NCBI GenBank assembly: GCA_003117195.1
Contig: BDSI01000041.1
Location: forward strand, 62,001 to 126,000
Reading direction: 5' to 3'
Source of the DNA: Eudorina sp. 2006-703-Eu-15
Lineage: Eukaryota; Chlorophyta; Chlorophyceae; Chlamydomonadales; Volvocaceae
DNA: 64,000 nucleotides
The notes beneath the pieces are model-generated. The model was not told the origin of the DNA. It did no database searches and saw only the letters and a list, made by a program, of their open reading frames with translations. Shown here piece by piece: positions 36,101-49,100 of the stretch; the first letter of the stretch is position 1, and every line of letters begins with the position of its first letter. The position numbers were made by a program, and so were the translations under genes.

Positions 36101-38344
36101 CTCAGAGCGGAGCCTCTGAGGGGATGGGGCATCGCACGCAGGGCTGCCATCCCGTGCACATGAACACGCATGGAAGGGGGAGGCGCGAGCGCACTCCACT
36201 GACCCGCAGCAGGACCGCGGCCTTCCCGGGGAAGGGGATTACACAAGCAAGCAAACCTACATCATGTGTGCACACACGCGCCCGCCATCAACGTGTCCGC
36301 CACCTGCGAGGATAGGATGCTCTTCCATCCACTGCCTGCGGCCCGCGCCATCGGGTTGTGGATGGCGCCGCGCGGTCTCGTAGATGCACTGCAGGCGAAT
36401 ACGTACACACAGACAGACAGACAGACAGACAGACGCACATGCTTTCACACGCAAAGTCGCCGCGTGGGGCTACAGCCTGCGATGCCGAAGTCGTCTCCGC
36501 CTTCCGCCCGCACGAATCCCACGTACTGCCACGACGCGTCGCGGAACCCGGCCCACCCACATCCATGCGCAGAGAAGACACACACGCACACACACAGCCC
36601 CAGTGAGCCCCCGCAACCGCGCGCACGTCATCTTCTGATACACATGAAGCACACCCGGATACATGAGAAGGAGAGCAGCCTTCAGATACGCACTGCAGGG
36701 GATGCGCCACACACCCGCCCACAAACACACGCACGCGTGTTGTTCGGCCCCACCGGCGCACAACACTTGCCCCAGCGTCCCCCCTCCACACACACAAATT
36801 CCCATCAAAGCAAAACCTGCCGCACGCCGAGTCGCCAAACCGCACGACTTGTTCAAACACCATTCCGCACTCGCGGAGGCAGCGGCGGGGCGCGTGCGAC
36901 CCCACTGCCGCACCGGCCACTTGCAGTCCGCACGCTTGGCTGCGGCCGCGTCTAGGGGCACTAGCCGCTCTAGGTACCCCCACTTCTAATGACATTACAT
37001 AAAGCCCAGCCAGCGCCCCCGGCCGTCCTGGCGGGGGTGGGCGCACGGACGGCCGCCGGTGCGGCGCGACGGCCCCCGGGATGACGGCGGGCAGGCTTGT
37101 CCACCGCGAGAGGCTGGAGGCTGGGCTGCGGCCAGAGTTCGGACAGCCGGGGGACGCGCCGCCGACACGCAGCTGGTTGTCTCCCATCGCCCGGGACCAG
37201 GACTTGTGCCAGCCGCCGAGGTGGGACCATCCAAATACGTGTCCGGACAGCGCGATGGCCACGGTGGCGGGCCGCGCGGGGCCAGACGGTTCAGGTCTGC
37301 CCGCCACGCGGGCTCAACATGCGTGGGTGCAATCAAATCGGGACAGGCGCAACCCCAGGTGTCCCTGCTGGCGCAATCGGCAAACGGGCATATAGAATGG
37401 AAACTAGCAGGATGGATCCCGGCAGGTTGGCCCTCCCGAACCCGCGTTTCCCTGCACACAGCGGCGCCGTACGGCACCGCCGGAGGACCAGAGGTCAAGG
37501 GGCTACGGAAGGGCCCTGCGGGAGACAAGAGAGGCAGACGATGCAGTGCAAGCCCGTAGCCAGCGCCATCCAGAACACACCGAGGGTGCGACCTGACACA
37601 GCAACCCCTCTCCAGCAACGACCGCACCCTCAACGCAACCGGCGTACAACTCTTTTTGAGGGGCAACCGCTCGCGGTCAACAACCAACCAGCGCAACAAA
37701 CCAGTCGAGGGCGCGCGCACAGTACCAGGCCGCCGCGCGCCCAAAGTTATGCTAAAGGGGACGGCCAGCGCGGGCCGTACCGGGCGGTGCCGGATGCGGG
37801 CGGCGGAACGCGCGCCCCAGGAGGCGCAGGACGGATGGAAGGATACATGCACTTGGGCGAGGCCCGCCCGGCCACGGCTACCGCGATAACAGAGTCTCTT
37901 CTTTTCTTCCCGGGGACATTACCCGACATGACGACGCATCGCACTCGCACTCGCGCGACGGCGCGTGCGGGTGCCTCCAACAAACCAACTCCTGCCTCCC
38001 CGTACCGTACATAGACACACGCAGACGGACACGCACGCACACACACACGGGCACGCTCAATGCGGACGCATAGGGTGGTTAAACTCGCCGCCGCAAGGGC
38101 AGCATGCTAATGAGAAAAACAAAGCGAGCCGCCCGTCCATGTCGAGCGTCCGACGCCCACCGCGACGCGCCCACCTTCACGCCCAGGACATGTCGTCGAA
38201 AGACCCTTCCTGCACACCTCCCCCCGCACGAAACATGCCGCGTGGTTGGGGATCTGCACACAGGCGGCATTGGATGGGCACGCTCTTCCACAGCGTGGCC
38301 GAGGAACAGCATTGCACCACCCCAATGCGCCGGCTGATGGTCCT
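33184..38344. other. Gene-poor region of about 5 kb
   Basis: This holds the NAR1 3' UTR and then DNA without any supported gene. Long open frames (for example at 36.3-37.3 kb on the minus strand and 37.1-38.0 kb on the plus strand) are Arg/Pro/His-rich, overlap each other and lack splice-consistent domains. A CAGA microsatellite lies near 36,407-36,432, and several stretches between 35.8 and 38.1 kb are rich in CA/AC dinucleotides. Confidence 0.5.
36407..36432. repeat. CAGA tetranucleotide microsatellite
   Basis: About six CAGA units are directly visible in otherwise non-coding DNA. Confidence 0.9.
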
Positions 38345-41300
38345 CTAACCCCCCGGCGGCTGCGGTGGTGGCGGTGCTGTGGACCCAGTCGACTGCTCCT
38401 CCTCCTCCTCCTCCTGCCTGTCTTGTCGTTGCTGCACCACCTCCTGCTGCGCTGCGTGCCTCCGAGCGAGCCGCTCATCCCTCTCCTGCTGCAACAGGAG
38501 GTGGAGTTGCTGCGGGGGCTGCGGCAGCATGTTGACAGGCGTGGGCGCCCCTCGTGTAGAAGTCAGCGGGCTCTGCAGTCGATCCACCAAAGGGGGGAAG
38601 CACAGGTAGGGGCAGGTCAATAGGGTCGTCAGGTGCGGAGTACAAACAGTCAACGGGGGTTTCCATTCCAACCTCCAATGATACCGCGGACCCCGCAATT
38701 CAAAGAAATGACTGTGACAGAACACGTCGGTCGGCCCATGCAGCTCCGCGACATCGGTCGGTCGGGCAGCTACTATCCCTTCAAATAATCTATATGCGTC
38801 GCCCGGGTTCAATTCAGCTCAGCTCAACCCGACCACGTCACAATTCAGTCCAGTTTCAGCTCATCCTGACGCATAAAGTCATTCAACCTGCAGGCGACCC
38901 ACCAGATGCCTTGCGCTGCTGGGCGTTGACATCCGGATGACCTCGATGCCCTGCCCCTGCACCGGACTGGCCGGCACCGCGATGGACAGCGACGGCACCT
39001 CCCGCCGCCGCGCCGGGGAGCCCTGCGCGCTGCGCGATGGAGACGCCATGCTCGACACCTGTCGTAGAGACCGAGCGCTTGGCGACACGCCCGCACCCGT
39101 CGCCCCCGCCTCCGGCCCATGACCGCCCTCTGAGCTGCGCGTGAACGAACCAGGCGACCCCAGCATGAGCCGCTCGGGTGGCCTGGTCGTGGCAGGCGTG
39201 CCTTGACCACCCAGTCTGGATGTAGACGGATGCAGCGGTGGCGGCCCTCCAAGAGAACCTGCCAGCGCAGCTTTGACTGCCGTCGTGGCTGAAGGGACGT
39301 ACCATGGGTCGTCCAAGGTGGAAGGGGAGGGCGGTGGTAGCGCGGCGACGGCGGCGGCAGCCGCCACAGCAGCCGCGGTGGCGGCGGAGGACGACGCGAC
39401 TGCGGGCGGTCCTTGGGAAGACGCGATCGGTCTGCTGCCGGAGGTTGACCGTTTCATCTCTTGCGGGCCCGGCCCCGGCGAGCCGTCGCTCACGGAGGGC
39501 GGGCCGTGGCCGCCGGTTGCGGCAGAGCCGTACACATCGGCAGATATCGAACCCGCCAGTTGTTGCGTTGACGCAAGGGACTGGGGCGGGAGGCCCTCCG
39601 GCATGCTCCGAGACTTGCGGCCCAGGCCGCCGTCGCCGCCGCCGGTCGCGCCTGAAGAAGTGGCGGCCTGGCCGTCGCGACCCGACTGGGCCGCTTCCGC
39701 CTCCGCGGCGGCCCAGGCTCGCGCGTGCGCCGAGGAGAACGGGTTCTCCGACGGTGGCTCCGACCCGTCACGCGAGGCCGCCGTGGGCGTGACCGGCAGG
39801 TTGGCGCCCGTGGGCCGCAGTGGCGGCTGCGCGGAGATGGTGAGCGCCGCACCCCGCGACCCGCCTCCTGGCCCCAGGCGGCTGAGCTGCCCTTTCGTGT
39901 GGGCGCCGCCGGCTCCCAAGCGTTGCGAGCTTGCAGCCAGCAATGAGGGCCGGTACCTCGGAGCAGTAAGCGGAGTGAATGTGTGAGCTGCGGCCGTGGA
40001 GGCAGCCTTCATGCCAGCTGCTGCTGCCGCCGACGCACCCGCTCCGTCGTCCGCCGGCACCGTCTCGGCGCCCTGCGACGAAGAACCGCGGTCATCCGGC
40101 CCCCGCCCGGCTGACATCTCCAGCATCGGCGTTGCAGGCTCGTTGCCACCCACGCCACTGCCCCCCGGCGGCGAGATGGGCAGCGGCCCCGCCTCCTCCC
40201 GGGGGACTTGACTTCGGCTGGACTCCGGGGACCGACGGCCCCCACTGGAGGTGGGGTTGAGTGGCGTGTCCACGTAGTGATGCACGTAGGTGTCTTCGGT
40301 GGGCCCATAGTCGGGGTAGCCGTCCAGGGAGGCGCTGAGCAGGGGCTTGCGGTAGTCCACCGGGTCCCGGACGCGGTCCAGGTACGTGACTGCCACCAGG
40401 ATGCGCCGGAGCGGTCCTCGCTTGTACCTGCGCGCAAGGCGGGGAAGGCCAGGCCGGGCCAGGACACTATGTTGGGGTTTCGCTGTCTAAAATGACATCA
40501 GAACAAGCAGAAACGAATAAATACTTGATGTTTGCTCGCACGAATGGACGCGCCCGCGCCACACACCTGCAGAGCTTGATGGCGGCGATGAGCATGTCCC
40601 CCAGCGACAGGATGATGGATGCCAGGAAGAGCCCGTGGTCCATGTACATGCCGTTGCCCAGCCGGTTGTAGTGCGCGTACACGACGCTCTGGGTCACCGA
40701 CTCCGCCGGGGCCTGCAGCAGCGCCACGCAGAACTCCACCAGCTCCAGATACCTGCGCGGCACGGGCAGGCCCAATGAGGACTCGCTAGGCGGGAGGAGC
40801 ACGGGACGTTTATCCCCCACGCGGCGGGCCGCGCAGGCACTCTCTCAACGGCGAAGGGTCGCCATTCGTCCGGTACTGTGGAAGCGGATCGCGTTGGTAC
40901 CAAGCCCGCAGTGCTGATCGACCCGGGTCCCATATATCCATGCCCTCTTTCCCACCTCCAAAACACCAGGGGCACGTCCGAGTTGCGGGTGTTGGCGAGC
41001 GCCATCACGGGGCCGATCACCGGGCCCATCGCCAGCAGCAGCGGCGAGAGCAACGCCACAAGCAGTTTGCTGGTAAAGAAGTGGTGCGTCAGGGAGACCA
41101 GCAGCGCCGCTGAGATGACCACCTGAGTTGCGAGCAGGAAGGCCAGACACACGCCCGCAGACGTGGTGTCGCCATCGCCGAACAGCCACACCGTGACCCA
41201 GATGTCCAGAGCCACATCCACCGCCAGGTAGCAGATCCGCAGCAGCAGCGTCACCCGCCGCACCCAGCGCTTCTGCCACAGCCGCGCCAGAGCGTCCGCG

Positions 41301-44019
41301 GCGCCAGAGAAGAAGTCCGCCGTGGCTGCGCCGCAGCCGGAGCTGGACACGTCTGCGTCCTCAGCGCCCGACGCAACGGCTCCCGGCGAGGGGCCGCCCA
41401 CGTCAGCGATGAAGAACCGACCGCGGCGGGACGCCTTGGCCGCCTTCCAGGCTCTGACGGCACTCCACGTCACGATGACAAGGACGCACAGCCCGAACAC
41501 GCCCCACACGATGCCCAGCGCGATCTTGTACCTGCACCGCGGATTGGATGATGCACCGTAGCGCAACCCATTACTTCCACCAAATCATGGACCATTATCA
41601 CACCCCTTCCACCTCCATCACAGGGCAAGTCGGCCAGTGAACCCGAGAACCCCCTCGTTTCGGACATTAACCGCTTATCCACAAAACAGCACGCGTCCAT
41701 CCACGTCGCAACTTCCATCCGTGTTGCTCCCCAGCGGCACTGTTCCGATGTTCCTGGACGTGACGTACATCGCTGTTTAACGCACGCTCCTTCCACTACC
41801 TTGTCTCAAGCCACGCCCCCAGGTCCCTCTATGGCGGCCCCACAAACTCACTCGTAGGAGCCACACAGGTTGCTTCTGGCGCTGCCGCTGCTGAGGTCCG
41901 CCACGTAGTACCTCCCCGCCCAGGCCGCTATCCCCGGGTTGTAATGCAGCAGGAACGTAGGCAAGCTGAAGCCCGCGGCCATCAGCGCGCTGGGCTCGCC
42001 CTGCAGCTGCATCCGCAAGCTGTCGTGCACACAGCTGTCGTACACGTACTCGCGGACCACCGGCCCCTCCAGGTTGTTCGCACTGAGGTCCGCAACTAGC
42101 ATGCCGGCCTGGTTAAGGGTCGCGGCGATGCGCCGGCGGCGGCTCACCACCGGCGGCGGCGGCGCCGGCGTAGCCGCCGACTGCGGTGGCGGCGGCGGCG
42201 CTGCCGCGCCCTGCGAGGTGATGATGCCGCGCCAGGCAGCCGGCAGCGTGCCGGTAAGCTGATTGAGTGAGAGGTTCAGGTAGCCAAGCGTCATGGTGTT
42301 CCAGGCAGTCGGCAGGGTGCCGGTCAACGCATTGTCCCCCAGGTCCAGCACGCGCAGGTACCGCAGCTGTGCCAGTGCCGCCGGAAGCGACCCCGACACG
42401 TGACAGCCTTGCACGCGCAGCTCCTGCAGGAAGGGCGTCAGCGCTGCGAGCCCAGCCGGCACGCCGCCCAGCAGCGCGCTGCCGTCGCGGCAGAGGAAGG
42501 TGAGCGAGCGAACACTGGGCAGCGGCTGCAGGCCGCCGCCCGTGGGGTCCAGAAGACCACGAGGCACCGATAGATCCGACAGGACCTCAACAGTCAGGTC
42601 AACATACGAGTTGCCTGATGTTGAGGACTGGTAGCTGGCTTGGTAGCGGAGCTGACTAGAGCTGCAGTAAACTTTCTCACCGCACAACATACGATCCAGC
42701 TGCTCGACCTCTGCAGGGAACGCGGTTGCGACGCGAACGAAAACGCCCGCGCACGGGGTAGTGGTGAACTGGGTCATGGGGGCCTCAGAAAGCAGGCTGG
42801 AGGTGCCGACAGGACTGGTAATAGCCCGGTTGAGGGGCCCGTGGTAGTTGGAGAATCCGACGCAGATGGTGCTGCCGTCACAATGAGCAGCCAGCGCCGA
42901 GGCGTTGGCGCAACTGCTGCAGGGGCCTGCGCCCCATGCAGGGGTGAACCCGGTCGTCACCGAAACGTCCAAAGTGCGTTGGGGGATGAACAAATAGCCG
43001 CTGAGACGGGGGCAGCTGTTCGGCGGCGGCGACTTCTCATACACACCGTAACAGCGGGTATCGGCTGATGATTCCACCGACACCCAGGTAGACCTCAACG
43101 GCAACTGGTACAACAGGTCTGTGCTGGAGCCCGTGTTCTGAAACCCCGCGCACGAGTCGAGCGCTGAGCAGCGGGACGCCATAAGCACCATGTCACGCGC
43201 GGCCGCCTTTTGCGCGCCCGCGGCGTCCACGAGCATATGCCACGGCGTGCCATCATCAACACGCCAGTTCATAGCGTCGCGGATTTGGACGCCCTGGTGG
43301 AACGTGTAGCCGGGCAGCTTGACACACCCCTCTGAATCGCTGTTCACTGTTTCCGATGTGCGGCACGACTGGAATGCCGGCTCTGCTGTAAAGGTGCGAT
43401 CCGATTGGCAGACCCGGGGAGATTCGAACGAATATCGGAAACAGTCGGTAGATGCTGCTGACACCGCGAACAGCCGGTCGACGAACTGTTGTCCCGGCAG
43501 CAAGTCTTTCTCACCGACCACGCATTGCCCGGCCGGCGAGCTCCGTGAGATGCAGTTCACAGATGTACAGCACCTAACATAGCGCTTGAATGGGCAGCAG
43601 TTGACGTTACGCCCCCCATTGTCGCAAAGTGCCTCGGCCTCCACTGTGCCATTGTCACTGCAAGCCTGCTCTCCGAGCCAGCATCCCTGCCAGCGGCAAT
43701 CCTGCTGAACAGCAAGGTACCATACTGGCTCCGTCACAATAGTCGCGTCCTTGCCACAGGCTGGCTGGTCTGCTGGCGTGAATGAGCAGGAGACACAGCT
43801 CTTCACCTGAGGCCTCAACTGATAAATATTGTCAAAGCCCCAGCCACATACTCCCAAGTTCGGCTCCAAATTGCGCTCGGGACTTTGCTGGAAATGCACA
43901 AATCCCGTCGCTATGTATCCGCAGCTCGGAGCCGACTCGTAGTAGATGGAACGGGCGCTGGGCGTGAATAGAACAGCGCCTGCTGCTAAATATAGCAGCA
44001 GGCGCAACAGCTGAAGCAT
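38345..44019 (-). CDS. Secreted/membrane LRR protein with multiple transmembrane segments, about 1,490-1,565 aa
   Basis: Exons: 44019-41852, 41531-40956, 40752-40567 and 40427 onward, all in phase. The last either runs to a TGA at 38879 (1,492 aa), or is spliced from 38888 (CAG before GTTGAA) to 38572-38345, adding a charged Gln/Glu coiled tail. The start MLQLLRLLLYLAAGAVLF is a signal peptide. About 500 residues of Cys-rich ectodomain follow (CGWGFDNIYQLRPQVKSCVS, CCPFKRYVRCCTSVNCISR). Then a short plant-type LRR block (LRVLDLGDNALTGTLPTAW, LGYLNLSLNQLTGTLPAAW), a Pro-rich insert, and membrane helices at IALGIVWGVFGLCVLVIVTW, LLLRICYLAVDVALDIWVTV, GVCLAFLLATQVVISAALL, LLVALLSPLLLAMGPVIGPV and LFLASIILSLGDMLIAAIKL. 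The C-terminal 500 residues are Ser/Pro-rich and disordered-looking. It is likely a cell-surface receptor or wall-contact protein; the spacing of the membrane part vaguely recalls XK-type proteins, but this is speculative. Confidence 0.82.
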
Positions 44020-46133
44020 GTACCTACAGGGAACATGGCTCCCGTTAATTAGTGAAGGTTGAGAGGGTAGGCCTTCGCAGGGAACACATTGAAACTTTCC
44101 GACGGGAAAACAAGAGCATGAAGGGAACAAGATATCCAAAAGAGGCATTTGCTGTGGACGTAGCTACTTGGCACGACGTAATAGGCGCCCCTAGCCAGCA
44201 CCAAATGTGCCCTGTCGCAGAGCTCTCACCCCTCGAGGCGCGGTGTGTCCTCATTCGTGCTCCTGAAAAAATGGCAAAGCTGCACACTGATTCGCCGTCA
44301 TAGTGCTTTTCCCACGGGGCCCCGCAGGGCCCCTTGCTGGAGAACGCCTCCCGCTGCTCCTTGGCGCCTTGGCCAGGACTTCGACGGCGGCCAACGTCTC
44401 CCTCTCTGAAATTGTTATAACTGCTGTTATTCAAGAGTAGGCCAAGTGCGCAGGGAATGCATCGCGAAGGTCGCAACTTGCTAGGCGTGGGGACCGTTCA
44501 CAAAGCGCTGCCCCCAAGGTGAAACGCATTAGTCAATCTGTCGAGGTTCTCAGGGGCAACCGTTTACCAGAAGTGCCGATAGGGTGTGAGAGCGACTCCC
44601 GACAGAGAGAGTGCAACGTACGACATAGTACGACCTTCGAGTGCTCCTCAAAGCCCCAGCGCAGGACTCCTTTGTCCATAACGCTCCTGCGATACTCCTA
44701 CTGCTGCTTTCAAGATACATTCTACGGCCAGAAGTCGGCCAGGCTTCGTTCTCGGCACTGCAACGCGTGACAAAAAGTGCTCACATCCTTTTTATTGTTT
44801 TTCCACATTAAGAATCAATTCATATTTGCTTAGGTGATACACTGCATGTGACTTTCTTCGCACTTTGCAACCAGTTGCAGTGTTTATATAGCGCACCTTG
44901 CGTTGCGTCAAGTAATATATATAGGTAGTGATTCGGTCAGTCTGTTGGTCGTTTGTTCGGCGCCGTCTACAGGACAAACTGTGCTAAGTGTCGGCTGAGG
45001 GCGTGATCACTCTGGGCTTCTTGCGTTGGAATCGATTCAAATTTGCGAAATTCGTTAAGTTGTCTGCTAGAGAGATGGCCAGCGTAATGCTAACTGTAGT
45101 GAAGCGCACGCTATAATCCGTGAAACGACAAATATTGAAACATGAATTTCGTTCGGATGCCTTCCTGCCGTGCTTTCCTGCAGATAGGTTGGTGTGACGT
45201 CGTACAATCTTTTGCACGCATAGTACGGTATCAGTACGGTATCAGTATTAAACTGTCCTTTCTGTGTAAATGGACAAGCTGGGGGGCAGCACAATCCAAT
45301 TACAGCAAATCACTTTACCCGTTCCCCATAGCCATAGCGCAGGTTCAGACCATCCTGCACCACACGCCCCACACGCAGTGGCCAGATATCACCCACCCAG
45401 CATTCTGCCCGTACCATACATGCAAACGCGACCGGTACCTCGACGCGTTTGCACGTCTTTGATGTTTGTCAGCATTGACAACGTGAGGCTGTCACTCGCC
45501 CAGTGAGTGCACCTCACCCTCACTTATGTCTGGGTCAGCTGAGTCCTGATGTAGAGGACCACCGTCCTTTCATCTGCCGAATCCATGTTCGGATTTCCGT
45601 GAAACCCTAATTTACCCCTGCCAAAAAACATGCGTGATCAGATGGAGACTTTCAACAAGCAGCCAAAAACCATGCATGACCACTAGCCCTCGGATGAAGA
45701 CCTTAAACAAGCAACAAGACCAACGTAGGTAGGTCTGCTCAGTTCGTTCGAACAGGATACCGGCCCAAGGCACTGCGTTTATGGCAGGCGCCCCTGAATC
45801 GGATCGTCTTGGACCAATTCGTGGTTCATGGCCGCCGTGGTGTCGTGCCGGTCGCTCAAAACGGCCTGTCGGACGAAAAAAGGAAATTGTCAGTTAAAGC
45901 ACCGCGCGTGAGACCAAGTGTGAATGACACATTATGCATCGCGGTTGCGGCCCATTCCCACCCACTGCATACCACAGCACATAGCCGTGGAGCCCATGCA
46001 CTGGCAGGAATAGGTCTGTCCGGCTGCAATATTCATTCCGAATCATCACCATGACTTGGTCTCACTGCGTTCGGCAAACCTGAGCCCCAAGCCCACAACG
46101 GCAACAGCGAATACTGCGGTCTTTTCGAAAGAG
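44020..46133. other. Intergenic region between the LRR/TM gene and CASP
   Basis: Should contain the promoter of the LRR/TM gene and the 3' UTR of CASP. Near 45,640-45,720 there is an imperfect tandem duplication of a roughly 35-40-bp unit (GATGGAGACTTTCAACAAGC, then GATGAAGACCTTAAACAAGC). No gene is supported. Confidence 0.5.
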
Positions 46134-49100
46134 TTACTCCCGCCACGTCCGTTTTGAGTGAGCCTCCAAGTCCCTATTTCCCCCTGAGGGTTCTCGCGCG
46201 TTATATCCCACATTTCTCACCTGCGTGTGCGTATACAGCTGTTCACTCGAATGGTGCGTCATGCGCATGAGGCTGGCGAATACCAGCGCGTGCATGAGCG
46301 CCAGATATACAAAGGCAAACATCCGCGCCGCCGAGTTGCCGTACACCAGCTGGGACAGCATGTACATCGCCTGGATGATATTCGCAAGGTGCGGGTTGGG
46401 TGGACGAGCCAGTTACCGACCATCGCGAAACCTAACGATGCCTTGTCTTGCCGCGGCACATGGGCGCATCGACGGTGTCTCGGGCACATGGGTGGTGTAT
46501 GGGCCCATCGACTGGGCAAGAGGCCGGCTTCCCACCGCGCTTTCCGTGACAAGAGTGCGGGTTGCTAACCTTGTCCACGAAGCCCATGGCGCTCTTTTGC
46601 CGCTCTTTCTGCTGATCCTTGAACTCCTTGAAGGGGTTGATGCCCTCGTCGTAGATTTTGCCGTAGCGTCGCTCCACCTCGGCGCCCACCTCAACGTCGC
46701 CGCCTTTGCCGGCCTTCCCGTCGCCGCCAACGGGTGCTGTGCGGGAGTGGACGTACCTGAGACCACCAACAGCGTGCACCGACATGCAATTTCGCTTCAA
46801 GCAGAAAGTAAACCGGTATGATCTGGCACCTGCTTGCCTCAACCACTGGCATCCAGTGAAGTACTGAGCCGCGTAATCCAAAGCGTGCGTGGCAAGAGGA
46901 AACAGCAGCAGAGTCGTGAGCCCTGCACCCAGCTACAATCCACGCCGGGTACGCAATGCGACGGCGAGTATCGCACAGCATTAGCCCTGCCTTCCTTCCG
47001 TACCTCAGCCGCTCAATTAACGCAATGTTGTCTGCCTTCGCTGCCGCAGCTGCGCTCTTGGTGGCCGCGAGTTCAGCGCGCAGGCGCGTGAGCTCCTCCT
47101 CCAGGTCATGCACACGCGCACGGAAGCGGTCTCGTTGCGCGCAGAGCACGCGCACCATGCTTGCGTCCCCGTCGTCCGCGTCACCGCTGGGATTTGCGAC
47201 CAAGCCTGTTGTATAGGTCAGAGCGATGGTTTGCTCCAATTTTCACCGTGGATGCTTTCTACCGCACCCGGACGGACTGGACCATGGCCAGTCCTGCCCA
47301 ACCGGCTAACCTGGGTAACCAAGACTGTCTGCTTAGTTCCATAGCCTTGCTATGGAAGGTGATGTTTAAAGCGGTATGACCGCATCTAGGTTGATGCCGC
47401 CCAGCTACAGCTTGCTCAAAATCGGCACCACGCTTTCCATGCCTCGTACCCGTCATGTTCGGTGTCGACGAGGACCCTCCGGTGGCCATGCCTCCGGCTC
47501 CCGCAGCCAAACGCGCCTCCGCTGAACGGCTAGCAAGCAGGTCCTCCTCGAGCTGCCGCACCAAAGCAACCTGCGGACCGTGTCGTCATTGTAAATGAAC
47601 AAAGCGCGGACGCTCGTGAAGTCATAAGCGCCCCTCCCACCGCAAATGTGACGTCTCCATCTGTACATCCACAATGCAGAGTTTGAACTGATGACATCAA
47701 ACAGGGCACACCCTTCAACAGGCACCTGCGTAATGCAAGCAAGAATGCGCCTGCCGCGCCTGCCTTCCGGGCAGAGTGCAACCAGAATCAGTGTCGCACG
47801 AGTACACACAGCCGCGACTATCCATTACGGGGACATAATGTCTTTGCTTCTGCTTTATCGCATGTCGCCCCTCTTTTCTATATACACGTCCCCGGCCTGT
47901 CGGCAATGCGCAGCCAACGGCCTCACTCGTCCGCGTGCGCAATTAGGGTCCTCGTAAGTCGTGTCTCTCGGTTTATTTTAACACAACACCAAGACTGCAC
48001 CTGTACTGAACTTCAAGGCCAAGGCAAGCCGGTTTGCAATGGACAGCTCGCAGCTACACACGTATACGGGAAATCCCAGAGCGCCGACGCGTGTCACGCA
48101 CGTTGCCTTGCCGCCGACAACCACGCATTCACGCGTCACTCACTTGCTCAGCTAGCTGCGCTTCAAGCTCCGCCGCGTGTGCGACCGCCGCGTCCGCCTC
48201 CTGGCGAACATCCACGACCCGCAGCTTTGCCATCGTTAGCTCATGCTCCAAGTGGCGGTTCTTGGACAACAGCATAGCCTCAAGAGAACCCGCTGTACCC
48301 AAAGCACCGCGGCCGCTGCCGCTGCTCGTTGCGGCCGCTGCCGCTGCTGCTGCGGCCGCTGTTGTCGATGCTGTCACATCGTCATCCGCGTCCACGTCCA
48401 GCGTGTTGTAGCCGATGGCTTGCAGCACCCGAAGCTGCGCCCGGAGATCCTCTAACTGAAGGCGGGAACGGAAACAGTTTACAAGTGTCTGATCCGAAAA
48501 GTGATTTGTACGCAGAGGCGGCCAGCGACCAGCAGGCAGGATGCATAAAATCGCATCGTGCGTGCTTCCTTTCTGTGCAGTCATGAAACAAAGAAAGCGG
48601 TGACCCTGCGGCTGTGACCACTAGCGTTTCATGGCGGTGACGCCTTACCGGCACGTGCATAAAGCTTCCCAAGGAACTGCTTGCCCGGAACGAAACTCGC
48701 AGTACCCACCTGCCGTTGCGCAATTACCCACCTGCTGCTGCGTAGGCCGGGCCGCAAGTTCCTCCTCCAGAGCTGCCGCGTGCTGCTCTGTTGCCGCAAG
48801 CGTGGCTTTAAGGCCCTCCAGCCGAGTCTCCAACATTTCCCGCATTTCTTCTGACTCGGACCGGACTGCTGCCTGCACCAGCATGCATTGCGGTATTGAC
48901 TTCGCGAGTCCGAAATACTCCGACTAAGCACACAGCAGTACCCACAACGTTTTCACACGGTTACCCCGGGAGGGTGAGGTGATGGCTGTGTCTTTTTATT
49001 TCCGCTCAGCCCGCGCTTAAAATAGGTCTCTGTCGGACCCGACACCGTATCCCAGACACGCTTGATAGAGGCAGCTGGACCGTCCTCAGCGCGCACGCCG

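Noticed and set aside
36288..37307. Possible retroelement protein
   Set aside because: No reverse transcriptase, integrase or gag-like motifs are visible.
37097..38014. 305-aa plus-strand open frame, and the overlapping 339-aa minus frame at 36,288-37,307
   Set aside because: Arg/Pro/Thr-rich composition without domains, heavy mutual overlap, typical of GC-rich non-coding DNA.
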